Source of the DNA: Trichormus variabilis 0441
GTDB lineage: Bacteria > Cyanobacteriota > Cyanobacteriia > Cyanobacteriales > Nostocaceae
Assembly (NCBI RefSeq): GCF_009856605.1
Contig: NZ_CP047242.1
Coordinates: 1,734,001-1,798,000 of the forward strand
DNA length: 64,000 bases
Reading direction: 5' to 3'
The notes under the pieces are model-generated. The model was not told the DNA's origin and made no database searches. It saw only the letters and a list, made by a program, of their open reading frames with translations. The translations under genes and the position numbers were made by a program. Positions 1 to 9,800 of the stretch are shown piece by piece (position 1 is the first letter of the stretch; each line of letters opens with the position of its first letter).

Positions 1-17
1 TAATTACGAATTACAAA

Positions 18-1211
18 TTACTTTAGTAGTAGGTAATAGATAGAACCAGTAGTAACGGTAATGCCAGCGCGATCGCCTGCTAAGTCACCATAGCCAAGGA
101 AATAATCTACTCTGCCAGGGCCTTTAATGGCGCTACCTGTATCTTGATCCAGGACAAAACGGCTGACTCTGCGCTGAATTAATTGATTACGCTGTCCGGG
201 ATAAGGAAATGTTGCGTTCATTACAGCCAATGCTCCTGGTGGCATGAGAGATTTATCTGTGGCAATAGAACGTTCTGGTACAAGAGGCACGCTGATACTG
301 CCTGTAGCTGGTTCACCTTTAGTTTCCTTAAAGAAAATGAAGCGTTCCCAACGTGGTAAATAATTACTCATAGACTGGGGACTTTTGCGGAAATAGCGAA
401 TAATTCCCGGCATATTTAATTCTTCTTTAGTTAGTTTGCCATCTTGAAACAGCAGCCGCCCGATACTTGTCCAAGGGTAATCCGTTCCGCGTACAAAACC
501 GACACTAGTTTGAGTCCCATCAGTTAGGTTGAGTTTAGCAGAACCTTGGATATGGATCATGTATGCTTGAAAGCGATCGCGTAACCAAAACATCTCTAAA
601 CCCCGTAGCTGGCTTTTTTCTCCCAACAAACCATCTACCCCTTCTAATTCAACCCGTTTGGGGTGGGGTTTAGTCCATTGTTCAAAATCTGGTGGTACTC
701 GATAAATTGGATATTTATATTGTGCAGTGCGTACACGACTGGCTTGATAAATTGGTGCGTAGTAGGCGGTAAATTTGACCGTACCCTGTCCATCATCACC
801 AACCGACTTGTAAAAAGCGAACTCCCGCCGCACCGCCGCTTGTAATTGTGCTGGTGATTTAGCAGTAGCCACTAGCTGACGAAAACGCCGCAAACTCCGA
901 CGCACTCTGTCGCGGGTAATTTCTTTAATTGGGTAGTTATCGTAAGCTGTAACTGCTTTTGGAGTTTCTAAGTAACGCAAACTGTTATCTATTGAGTTTA
1001 ATAGACCTTGGCGATCGCTTTTTAAACCCCTATGTCCTGAAAAAAGTTGCTCATCCCAACCCAAGCAAGCATGATGAGGAGTGCAGTTAGTACCAATATC
1101 AACAAGTTTTAAAGGTGGTGCTGTGGGTGATACCTGACTTACAGCAATTTGCAGTGGGTTAAAAAAGGTGATTCCTAAACTCAGGGAAAACAAAGCCAGC
1201 GTTTTTCTCAT
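18..1211 (-). CDS. mltA: Membrane-bound lytic murein transglycosylase A (MltA family)
   Basis: This 397-residue protein is predicted to cleave the glycan strands of peptidoglycan in the periplasm, leaving 1,6-anhydromuramyl ends. Residues 1-26 look like a signal peptide (basic start, hydrophobic stretch, SQ near the cut). The MltA domain lies in the middle (the VDGLLGEKSQLRGLEMFWL segment near residue 195), and a C-terminal 3D domain follows, with the family's aspartate-rich motif DQDTGSAIKGPGRVDYFLG near residues 354-372; the catalytic Asp of the family lies in this segment. Length fits the family. No lipobox cysteine is evident, so it may be soluble or signal-anchored rather than a lipoprotein. 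It is divergent from the pilin gene that follows and appears monocistronic. Function rests on motif recognition. Confidence 0.9.
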   Translation of the reverse strand: MRKTLALFSLSLGITFFNPLQIAVSQVSPTAPPLKLVDIGTNCTPHHACLGWDEQLFSGHRGLKSDRQGLLNSIDNSLRYLETPKAVTAYDNYPIKEITRDRVRRSLRRFRQLVATAKSPAQLQAAVRREFAFYKSVGDDGQGTVKFTAYYAPIYQASRVRTAQYKYPIYRVPPDFEQWTKPHPKRVELEGVDGLLGEKSQLRGLEMFWLRDRFQAYMIHIQGSAKLNLTDGTQTSVGFVRGTDYPWTSIGRLLFQDGKLTKEELNMPGIIRYFRKSPQSMSNYLPRWERFIFFKETKGEPATGSISVPLVPERSIATDKSLMPPGALAVMNATFPYPGQRNQLIQRRVSRFVLDQDTGSAIKGPGRVDYFLGYGDLAGDRAGITVTTGSIYYLLLK

Positions 1212-1493
1212 GTTCGTATCTCTATGTATTCAGACTTTAGGACATTAACCCACGGCTTAAGTTTCCGCTAGATACTTTTGTTGACGTGAGTTTGATTAAA
1301 GTATTCAGTAAAAAACAGGAGATAAAATTCATTTCCCCATTCCTAAGAGTGATTGTATTAGTAAATATACGCAAGTATCAATTCAAGAAGAAAGTTTTTT
1401 TACTGGAGTGATAGATCACAAATCACAACTGGGTAAGTTTGTTGTAGAACGGAGCGATCGCATTCTACTAACCCCAAACTTCAGGAGAAACCC

Positions 1494-2024
1494 ATGCTCA
1501 AGCCAGAATTGCAAGCTAAATTCCTCAGCCACCTCAGCAACCGTAAGAACAGAGAAGAAGAAGGTTTTACCTTAATTGAATTGCTAGTTGTAGTAATTAT
1601 TATCGGTGTACTTGCGGCGATCGCGTTACCTTCGCTACTTGGACAGGTAAACAAAGCCAAACAGTCAGAAGCGAGAAACTACGTAGGTACAGTCAACCGT
1701 TCTCAACAAGCTTACTACCTAGAATACCAAAAGTTTGCTACCAACCTTGACGAATTACAAGTAGGTATTAGAACTCAATCTGAAAATTATCAGTATACTA
1801 TTGCTGGTGGTGGTACATCTGCGGCTCAATTCAAAGGAACAGCTTATAAAGCAGCACTTAAATCATACTATGGATTAGTAGGTACAACCCAAGGAAGCAG
1901 TGCTACCTCAGAAGCCCTAACACTAGCAATAGCCTGTGAGACAGCAGGACCTAGCCAATCTGTGGCTGATGTCACCACATTCGGTACAACGTGTGCAGCA
2001 AATTTCGTCTCTTTGGCTAGATAA
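1494..2024 (+). CDS. pilA: Type IV pilin-like protein (PilA family)
   Basis: A 176-residue prepilin. A 24-residue hydrophilic leader ends in Gly24, followed by the type III signal FTLIELLVVVIIIGVLAAIA, with Phe as the first mature residue and Glu at mature position 5. PilD-type peptidase should cut after Gly24 and methylate the Phe. The cyanobacterial PilA pattern SEARNYVGTVNRSQQAYYLE follows the helix, and two cysteines near the C-terminus (C142 and C162 approximately) could form the usual disulfide loop. A clear ribosome-binding site (AGGAG) lies about 8 nt before the ATG. It could be the major pilin or a minor pilin; the short C-terminal domain does not decide. A strong hairpin follows the gene. 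Co-orientation with the following glycosyltransferase suggests pilin glycosylation, which is inference. Confidence 0.9.
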   Translation: MLKPELQAKFLSHLSNRKNREEEGFTLIELLVVVIIIGVLAAIALPSLLGQVNKAKQSEARNYVGTVNRSQQAYYLEYQKFATNLDELQVGIRTQSENYQYTIAGGGTSAAQFKGTAYKAALKSYYGLVGTTQGSSATSEALTLAIACETAGPSQSVADVTTFGTTCAANFVSLAR

Positions 2025-2071
2025 GAGCATTTAGGGATAATTATTTCCGGCAACTTCACATAATTTTCTGT

Positions 2072-2102
2072 GTTGGGTAGTGTTTTTAGGACATTACCCA
2101 AC
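2072..2102 (+). terminator. Stem-loop after pilA
   Basis: GTTGGGTAGTGT pairs with ACATTACCCAAC (12 bp with one G-U pair) around a 7-nt loop. It follows the pilA stop by about 50 nt. There is no clear U-run after the stem, so it may be a 3'-end stabiliser or attenuator rather than a strict Rho-independent terminator. The GTG at 2080 that could open the next reading frame lies inside this stem, which argues for the later ATG at 2170. Confidence 0.5.
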
Positions 2103-2169
2103 TTCTGCGATCAACTTGATTAATGCTCTATTTCTTCATATTACGTCTTCCCAATTTTTGGTACATTCT

Positions 2170-4389
2170 ATGATTTCTTTATCTACCCCCAATCACTACC
2201 ATCAACGCGCAGAAAAATATTTTTTTACAGGTAATTATATCCAAGCTGCAAGTCTCTATGAAGAGGCAATTTCCATAGAACCTGATATTAAATCCTACTA
2301 TTGGTATTTGGGATTAATTTTGCTCTTACAGGGACAAGAAGTAGAAGCACAGACAACTTGGTTTATGGCCATGATGGATGGAGAAGCAGAACAAGTTGAA
2401 GAATGGAATACAGAATTAGTCACGATTTTAAAAACGGAAGCTGAACGCCAAGAAGAACGAGAAGAATATTCTGTTGCTGAGAAAATTCGCCGTAATATTA
2501 AGGAAATTTCTCCTCAAGATATTCATAACCTCTTACATCTTGTTTTACTATCTATCAAGTTAGAAATCTATACTGGTAATGATTTACAGGAGTTGAAAGT
2601 AATTGATATTCTCCAAGGAAACTCCACTGTAGAAGTAAGTTTAGACCTATTGACACAGCTTGTAAAAGCTACCTTAGATTATGCTCCTGTACATCCCTCG
2701 ACTCTAAATTTTCTAGAAACTTGTTTGCCTTATTTTAAAAAAGATCCTAAAGATTTACTAATTATTTTAATGCCATCTGCCATAGAAATTGCCTACTCTA
2801 AACGTCTGCCAGGCATAGCGGCTCAGATGTGCGAGTTGTACTTAAAATTAAGCCCTAATAATACAGAAATTATAGGTCAATTATCTAGTTTTTATCAGAA
2901 TTCAAATCAATTTAAAAAGGGCATAGAAACAGCAAGACTATACTATTCTTTAGTTGAGGAATTTGCTGATAAAGTATTTGCAAATCGTCAGGTGCTACGC
3001 GGGTTAATTAGTGCTGGGGGGCATTGGGAAGAATCTTGCTCCGTGAATAAAATACAGGAATCATTAATAGCATCTCTTATAGAAAATCAACCTACATATC
3101 TTGATAACGTTAGAGTATCAAGACTATTTAACGCCAATTTTTATAGTGCATATCTTCAAGATAATCCTAGAAAAAATAGAAATATACAAAATTGTTTACT
3201 ACAAGTTTGTCAGGCAAATATAGACAATTATGCAAAAGAGCAAGTAGAAAAATATATTTATGGACATTTAGAAAGAAGAAAACAAGAACGAACTAATAAT
3301 AAAATTAGAATTGGCTATCTATCATATTGTCTCAAAAGTCACTCTGTCGGCTGGCTAGCACGGTGGCTTTTTGAACATCATGATAGAAGTAAATTTGAAA
3401 TTAATGCTTATTTTATAAATACAAATCCAGACCTTGATCCCTTACATGAATGGTATCTCAGCAAAGTAGATAAAGCATATAAATCAACAAATACCAGTGA
3501 ACTTGCGGAACAAATTTATCAAGATGAAATTGATATTTTGATTGATTTAGATAGCATTACTCTTGATATCAGTTGTGAAGTTATAGGGATGAAACCTGCA
3601 CCAGTTCAAGTAACTTGGTTGGGCTGGGATGCTTCGGGGAGTCCATCTGTAGATTATTTTATTGCAGATCCCTACGTCTTACCAGAGTCAGCACAAGAAT
3701 ATTATAAAGAAAAAATTTGGCGTTTACCTCAAAGCTATATAGCTGTAGATGGGTTTGAAGTTAGTGTACCTACAGTAACTCGTGAAGAATTAGACATTCC
3801 TCATGATGCAGTTGTTTATCTATGTGGACAAAGAGGCTTTAAGCGACATCCAGATATTACAAGACTGCAATTGAAAATTATTAAAGAAGTCCCCAACAGC
3901 TACTTTTTAATTAAAGGTATCTCTGATGAAGACTCGATCAAATTATTCTTTGACGGGTTAGCAGATGAAGAAGGCGTAGATACATCGAGACTGCGTTTTC
4001 TTCCCATTGTTATGTCAGAATCAATTCATCGGGCTAATTTAGACATTGCCGATATAGTTTTAGATACCTATCCCTACAATGGAGCTACAACCACTTTAGA
4101 AACATTGTGGATGTGTATTCCTATGGTGACGCGAGTAGGTGAGCAATTTGCAGCGCGTAACAGCTATACCATGATGATGAATGCTGGTATTACAGAAGGA
4201 ATTGCTTGGACTGATGACGAATATATAGAGTGGGGTGTGCGTTTAGGTAAAGATGAAGCCTTAAGACAACAAATAGCTTGGAAGTTGAGACAGTCAAGAA
4301 AAACATCACCTCTATGGAATGGTAAGCAATTTACCCGCGAAATGGAGAAGGCTTTTACTCAAATGTGGGAAATATATACGAGTTCGTAG
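2170..4389 (+). CDS. TPR protein with O-GlcNAc transferase-like (GT41/SPINDLY) domain
   Basis: A 739-residue cytosolic protein from the ATG at 2170; an upstream GTG at 2080 would add 30 residues but lies in a hairpin. The N-terminal part contains TPR-like helices (YFFTGNYIQAASLYEEAISI). From about residue 375 the C-terminal half has the GT41 catalytic region: KIRIGYLSYCLKSHSVGW, APVQVTWLGWDASGSPSVDY, DIVLDTYPYNGATTTLETLW and PMVTRVGEQFAARNSY are typical of bacterial O-GlcNAc transferase/SPINDLY homologues. The family transfers GlcNAc or another sugar to Ser/Thr of proteins. It lies about 145 bp downstream of the pilin gene on the same strand, so the pilin is a plausible acceptor (inference). 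Its last codons and stop (AGT TCG TAG) coincide with the start of a REP element. A paralogue faces it at 5158-6849. Confidence 0.85.
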   Translation: MISLSTPNHYHQRAEKYFFTGNYIQAASLYEEAISIEPDIKSYYWYLGLILLLQGQEVEAQTTWFMAMMDGEAEQVEEWNTELVTILKTEAERQEEREEYSVAEKIRRNIKEISPQDIHNLLHLVLLSIKLEIYTGNDLQELKVIDILQGNSTVEVSLDLLTQLVKATLDYAPVHPSTLNFLETCLPYFKKDPKDLLIILMPSAIEIAYSKRLPGIAAQMCELYLKLSPNNTEIIGQLSSFYQNSNQFKKGIETARLYYSLVEEFADKVFANRQVLRGLISAGGHWEESCSVNKIQESLIASLIENQPTYLDNVRVSRLFNANFYSAYLQDNPRKNRNIQNCLLQVCQANIDNYAKEQVEKYIYGHLERRKQERTNNKIRIGYLSYCLKSHSVGWLARWLFEHHDRSKFEINAYFINTNPDLDPLHEWYLSKVDKAYKSTNTSELAEQIYQDEIDILIDLDSITLDISCEVIGMKPAPVQVTWLGWDASGSPSVDYFIADPYVLPESAQEYYKEKIWRLPQSYIAVDGFEVSVPTVTREELDIPHDAVVYLCGQRGFKRHPDITRLQLKIIKEVPNSYFLIKGISDEDSIKLFFDGLADEEGVDTSRLRFLPIVMSESIHRANLDIADIVLDTYPYNGATTTLETLWMCIPMVTRVGEQFAARNSYTMMMNAGITEGIAWTDDEYIEWGVRLGKDEALRQQIAWKLRQSRKTSPLWNGKQFTREMEKAFTQMWEIYTSS

Positions 4390-4436
4390 TGAGGACTTTA
4401 GTCCTCCCATCTAAGGGCTTTAGCCCTTACTACAAA
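4382..4436. repeat. REP-type palindromic element (copy 1)
   Basis: Two adjoining hairpins, GAGGACTTTAGTCCTC and AAGGGCTTTAGCCCTT, are bracketed by GTAGT on the left and ACTAC on the right. The layout is that of a two-stem REP/BIME element. Its left edge contains the stop codon of the upstream GT41 gene. Related copies lie at 5079-5166, inside the RAYT gene and at 20833-20886. Confidence 0.75.
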
Positions 4437-4438
4437 CA

Positions 4439-5068
4439 TTACAAATCCCAGTCTTTGCCATAATCTCGCACTGGATATTTAACCCAGCAATCACGTAACC
4501 ACTGTCTCCCGTAAACTTGTAAATACCAGTTAACACTACTTTCAAGCCAGTCATAAGGAGATGTTACTAAACCATGTTTGACTGGGTTGTAATGTATGTA
4601 GTTAAGGGTTGTATGGTAATGTCTTTCAGAGCGAATAGCGCGGTCGCTCCAAGAATACCAAATTTTCCGCTTGATTACATTATCTTCAAGATTCCATTGA
4701 CGTGAAGTAACTCCATGTATCTGGCGAAACAAGTCACTTAAGACATCAAAATTTACAATCTGAACTAATAAATGATAATGATTTGGTAAAGTCACCCAAG
4801 CACAAATCGTTATGTTCGTAGTAAGTGCTTTAGCACTGTCTTCGCCATCTCCACCATCACCAAACCTATCAAATATCATATTTAGCAATTGCTGACGACG
4901 AGATTCAGAGTGCATATAACACTGATGTTCTTAACAAGCCGCACTCAACAAATACAGTTGTCTATCTTTTACTGGATGTGGTGGCGCTTGAGCAGGATAA
5001 TCGAGACTCAGGCGGTGTTCAACTAGTTCAGCTTGTTGTTTTGGTGTAAGTTTGGGATATTCATACAT
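4439..5068 (-). pseudogene. REP-associated tyrosine transposase (RAYT, Y1_Tnp) with in-frame stop
   Basis: The reading frame from the ATG at 5068 starts MYEYPKLTPKQQAELVEHRL and runs to AAC, then meets TAA at 4931-4933 and continues in the same frame as EHQCYMHSES to 4439, 209 codons in all. The downstream part holds the HUH motif in PNHYHLLV and the family's IHYNPVKHGLV segment, so it is an IS200-like single-strand transposase of the RAYT group. The N-terminal segment is the usual RAYT start, hence the stop most likely replaces a Tyr codon (TAT or TAC). A restart at the ATG 4915 would give a 158-residue protein that keeps HUH and the C-terminal region but lacks the first 51 residues. A REP hairpin lies inside the frame (about 4812-4838). 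REP elements flank the gene on both sides. Whether the short form is active is unknown. Confidence 0.75.
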
Positions 5069-5078
5069 ATATTTAAGG

Positions 5079-5166
5079 CACTGAAATACTTACTACAAAC
5101 TTGTTGTTAGTAGTGAGGACTTCAGTCCTCATCTTAGAATCAGCACTAAAGTGCTTACTACGAACT
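5079..5166. repeat. REP-type palindromic element (copy 2, one and a half units)
   Basis: A half unit (ACTGAAATACTTACTAC) is followed by a full two-stem unit: GAGGACTTCAGTCCTC, a spacer and AGCACTAAAGTGCT, with GTAGT/ACTAC borders. It lies between the RAYT start and the converging glycosyltransferase gene, whose stop codon (TAG at 5158-5160 on the minus strand) is inside the element's border. Confidence 0.75.
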
Positions 5167-6849
5167 TAATTCAACAACTTGTTTATAAAATTCTTCCAAA
5201 CCAGTAACACAAACTTGATCATCAAATAATTTGTCATGACGCTGACTAATGCGTTCTGAAATCTCCCGTCGCCAAGCAGGATTTTGCCCTAATTTAACAG
5301 CAATATCAATATATTCCCCTTCATTTTGAGCAATAGTATCTGTCACTCCCAACATTTTCAAAAAACTATCAGAGTGACGACCTCGCATAAATTCACCAGG
5401 ACAAGTAACAATAGGAAGATTACAAGCGATCGCTTCTAAGGTAGTATTACCACCAGACCATGTAAACGTATCTAAATAAATATCTGAAAGTAAGTTAATC
5501 ATTAGATAGTCTAGTCTTTCGGGAATATTCAAAAACACGCAGTAATCCTCAAATTTTAGCCCCAAATTACCAAAAGCTTTTTGTAGTCTTTCTTGAAGCA
5601 AAGTACCACGTAAAAATATAAATTTTGCTTGCGGTATACGAGACGCTATTTCTGCAAAAATAAAATCATATTGCGGTAAATATTTAAACGGAGCTTGGCA
5701 GCATAAATAGAGAATATCATCATCTGACAAGCCAAAATCAGCACGAGTTTTCAGAACTAGTGGGATGTATGGTTTAGGGTAAGAAACTCCAATATTAGGT
5801 AGGCGAATTAATTTTTCTGAATAATGTTCTTGGGCATTTTCAGCTTCCATTAAGTCACTAGATAAAAAGTAATCAATTGTAGATAAACCAGTTGTCACTG
5901 GATGTCCCCAAGCTACGCACTGTACAGGTGCGAGTCGCAAAGCACCCATAAGCAGATTTTGAGGATTCATTCCAATTTCAGGATAAACTAAAATATGTAA
6001 TTTATCAGTAATTATCTGTTCACAAACAGCCGATAAATTATAAGGAATATGGTAGAAATAATCACTATATTCTCTAAATTTATCTGTTATTGCATCTGGT
6101 TCATTACCTGTGTAATAACAGTAAATTTCAAAATTGCTATGATTACAGTATTTTAACCAACCAGTTAACCACAGTGTTCCACTATAAGAATGCAGGTAAT
6201 GGGAAGCATAACCAATCCGAATTTTTTGATGTGGTTCAAGTTTAGGCATGGATAAAGGGACTATCCATTGAGGAAAGTTAGCTGACATAATTTCATGGAC
6301 TAACTTTCCATATTGACGTTGTAAATCTACATCATTTTGAGCTTGATAAGATAGATAAAAATTCGTCAATCTACTAATACCAGACAAAGCATTTTCTTTG
6401 TCTTCAATAGTTTGCAGACTGGTTTGTGCAATTAAATTCTGTAAACCTTGAGTATAGCGTTGACGATACAATAATATTTCTTCTGGATTATTATAAATAG
6501 TGGGAACAGTTAAATATTTGAGAATTTGAAAAGTATAATCATTCGGTAAATATTGGCAAGCTTTCTCTGCATACTCAATTGCTTCTTGAGTACGTCCATT
6601 GCGCCGCAAATCAATAATTAAGGTAAAGTACAGCCGAGCGTCTGTAGGGTAATTTTGGATTCCTTGCTCTAGAGTTTGAAAATATTGCTCTAGTAAATTT
6701 AAATTTCTGTAGCACTGGCTTAAATTCCAGTAAATATCTACACTACCTTGGTTTAATTCTATCAGTTTTTGAAATGGGGCGATCGCTTCTTGCCATCTGC
6801 CCTCACTGTATAATTTCTGACTTAGGTAAAAAAAAACTCTTCCTCGCAT
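5158..6849 (-). CDS. TPR protein with O-GlcNAc transferase-like (GT41/SPINDLY) domain
   Basis: A 563-residue protein. Residues 1-130 contain TPR-like repeats (EGRWQEAIAPFQKLIELNQ; YPTDARLYFTLIIDLRRNG). The C-terminal GT41 region starts near KIRIGYASHYLHSYSGTLW and includes LAPVQCVAWGHPVTTGLSTI, YLDTFTWSGGNTTLEAIACN and LPIVTCPGEFMRGRHS. It likely glycosylates proteins in the cytosol. The ATG overlaps the 3' end of the upstream 1043-residue gene by 28 nt, so the two are probably cotranscribed and translationally coupled. No good ribosome-binding site is visible. It converges with the GT41 gene at 2170-4389 across the RAYT/REP island. The last codons AGT TCG TAG are identical to those of that paralogue and belong to the REP border. 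Confidence 0.85.
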   Translation of the reverse strand: MRGRVFFYLSQKLYSEGRWQEAIAPFQKLIELNQGSVDIYWNLSQCYRNLNLLEQYFQTLEQGIQNYPTDARLYFTLIIDLRRNGRTQEAIEYAEKACQYLPNDYTFQILKYLTVPTIYNNPEEILLYRQRYTQGLQNLIAQTSLQTIEDKENALSGISRLTNFYLSYQAQNDVDLQRQYGKLVHEIMSANFPQWIVPLSMPKLEPHQKIRIGYASHYLHSYSGTLWLTGWLKYCNHSNFEIYCYYTGNEPDAITDKFREYSDYFYHIPYNLSAVCEQIITDKLHILVYPEIGMNPQNLLMGALRLAPVQCVAWGHPVTTGLSTIDYFLSSDLMEAENAQEHYSEKLIRLPNIGVSYPKPYIPLVLKTRADFGLSDDDILYLCCQAPFKYLPQYDFIFAEIASRIPQAKFIFLRGTLLQERLQKAFGNLGLKFEDYCVFLNIPERLDYLMINLLSDIYLDTFTWSGGNTTLEAIACNLPIVTCPGEFMRGRHSDSFLKMLGVTDTIAQNEGEYIDIAVKLGQNPAWRREISERISQRHDKLFDDQVCVTGLEEFYKQVVELSS

Positions 6850-9800
6850 ACTTGGCTAAAACTTGTTAACTCATAAGATGTGAGATTTTCTGCTTTTACT
6901 TGTTTCAGTGCTTCTTGATTTTCATGTTCTAGAGTAATTCTGCCGTGAATGCGAGGTAGTAAAGCTTCCCACTGAATATCAGACAAATTTGCCACCAAAG
7001 AAATTTCTATTCCATCAGTAATATCTAAGTCTTCTTCCATCAGAAGATTCATAGTCGCACTAGATAACAACAACTCAGCATCTTCAGTTAAAAAATTAGT
7101 AGTATCAATCAATAAAGTAGTTTTGTCGCTATCAGGATGAGTTGCCAGTGTCTTAATTATCTGCGTCAATTCTAAACCAATTAAATCTTCCGACTCTGAC
7201 CAATCTGGGAAAATAATTAAATTAATTTCTCTTAAATTTAATGATAAAAGAGTTGTATTAATTAAAGTAGAACTGACAATTTCTGCCATTGTTGACCAAG
7301 AAAATTTTTGCGCTTGGGCTAAACCAGCAGTAATTAATGATTGACGTATAGCAGGTTTTTGTACTTCGCATAGTGCATTTGCTAGTTCATCTATATCATC
7401 ATCCTTGACATAGATTGCGGCTTCTCCAGCTACTTCTGGAATTGAAGCATTAGGACAGGTAATCACAGGACAACCACAAGCCATTGCTTCAATTACAGGC
7501 ATCCCAAAACCTTCATATTTAGAAGGATAAACTAAAGCCACAGCACCAGAGTAAGCTATTGCTAACTCTTCGTCACTCAGTTGTAAACTATGAACCACAC
7601 TACCAAATGTGTAGTTTCTAAACTGAGCATCTAATCCACCTCCGCCACCTGTAACCACAATATCAAAACCATAGCTACTCACAAGTTCTGAAAAAGCTTG
7701 GAAGAATAAAATACTATTCTTATAGCCAGAACCAACCCCAGGTAATAAGAAGTAAGGCTTGGTAATGCCATACTTTGTCTTGAAAAGACTGATGTCATCC
7801 AATGTGGATGGCGCAAAGGTGCTACTAACACCGCAATAGGCTAGAATAACTGACTCTAAAGATATTTGATTAAAGCATTGTGTTAAATCAAATGCTGTAT
7901 TTTTAGAAATAGCTATATAAGCAGATGCGTGTTCTATTGCTTGGTGTTTATCTTGCCACATGGGATTACTCACATCCCATTTCATGACTTCTGGAATCAT
8001 GTCATAAGCCATGAATACAGAAGGTGTTGTGATTGGCGTTGTGTAGTAAGATGAAATAAATAAATCTACACCCTCTTGATCACATACTTGCTGTAATAGT
8101 TCTCGTTCATGATTGGTGTCTTTATAGTTATAACGAGGTAAATTTAAATACTTAATTCCAGATACTTTAGGCGCAGTTCCAGCCCGGTCAATGAATAAAA
8201 TATGTTTAGCAAATTCTTTATTTGACCATTCTTCCAAAAGTGATTTCCAAACACGAGCAATCCCAGTTTGGTAAAGTTGAAAAAATATCCCATCAATGAG
8301 AATCATCGGTGATGGTTTACTGATTTTATTAATTTGCTGCTGTACTTCCTCTGGTTGTAAAAATCGCCAGCTTTTATCGTTCTCGTCTCTTTGAGCAATC
8401 GGAACTATTCCAGAGTGATTTACAGTATCTACCTGAGTTTCATCGTAAACCCAAGGAAAATATTCTCTTAATAAAATAGGAAATTTGCTGTTTTCTTGTA
8501 AATTACTCCATCGTTCAACAGCATTTTTATAACCATAGTATTTTTCTTTGAAGCTTAATTGTTCTGGTGTGACATAAGCAAAATGCTGGAATACTAAATT
8601 ATATGCTTCTGTTTCTGGATGCAGAAAAGGATTAACAGTAGCTAAATTTTTATATTCACCATTGGCTAAGGGTTCTACTAACACAGGTGGCTCGTGTGCA
8701 GCCCAAATACATCCTGGTTTAAATCGCCAAGTTCTTAACCACTCTTGCTGAGGATTATGTGCGTAACAGTTACGAGTGCTAATAATTAAATTTTCGCCAA
8801 CAAAGTACCAACACCAATAGAAAGCAGCTGTTTTATCTGGGTTACTAATGAACATTTCTCTAGCAGTACAAATCTGCTCTAAAGTCCATAGTTCATCAAC
8901 ATCCACTTGCCACAACAAACATTCTTCTTGAATATTTGTAAGTGGTGCATTTACCATATTTCGCTTTCCGTCCCAGAAAGTACCCTCTGGTTGGCGGTAA
9001 ACTGTAATATTGTCTGGATAAAGTTGCAGTAGTTCATCTATATATTCTGTAGTGCCATCACAACTACGTCCATTTTTATGAAAGTCATTGCTAATATGTC
9101 CACCTAACTTAACACTCCAGCTAGTATCATGTTTTAAGTCGGCAACACCCTCAACAATATGCCAATGCCATTTAAAAGGTAGCTGTTTAAAAATGTCGAT
9201 GTGATAACGGATAAAGGGTTCTCCGTTGAGAACAATAGTGAAAAAATGGATAGGTAATTCTATCTTATTATTGCGTCTAAAAATAGCATAGCCGTTACGT
9301 ATTTCTTGGTTGTATTTAATGATTGAATAATTATGATCTTTTAATAATTTATGAAAGTTATTATGATTTTTAAATGTATTAATATCATCTAAAAGAATAT
9401 ATTTTGCTCCATAAACTTCATCTAATTCTGCACTACCTGTAAATTCTGAGCCGTCAATTAATACTAAATCAAAATAATCAATGTTATTCTCATTTTTAAT
9501 TGTTTTAATTCCATTCTCAGAGTATCCACATTCTTTGACATATTCAATATCTTGATACAGCCAGTTAAGAACGCTTTCTAATGGATAAAGCTTAAGATTG
9601 TTAGTAGTGTTTTTATAAAAATCTATCACTTCCTGTTCATTAGGAAAGCTTTCGATAGGAACAGATGATGTGTTATATACTTTTACAAAATTTTCATTTT
9701 TATACCTATTTTTTAGCTCATTAAATCTTGTCTTCGATACTTCCATGCAAAACAAGATGGGATTATTCGTATTTTGTCGGATTCCTGTAACAAATGCCTC

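Noticed and set aside
2080..2169. Upstream GTG start for the first GT41 gene
   Set aside because: It lies in a 12-bp stem-loop; the added 30 residues (FLGHYPTSAINLINALFLHI and on) are not TPR-like, and the ATG at 2170 fits better.
4931..4933. TAA in RAYT read as programmed recoding (selenocysteine or readthrough)
   Set aside because: TAA is not used for selenocysteine or pyrrolysine, and no recoding element is seen. A simple nonsense mutation is more likely.
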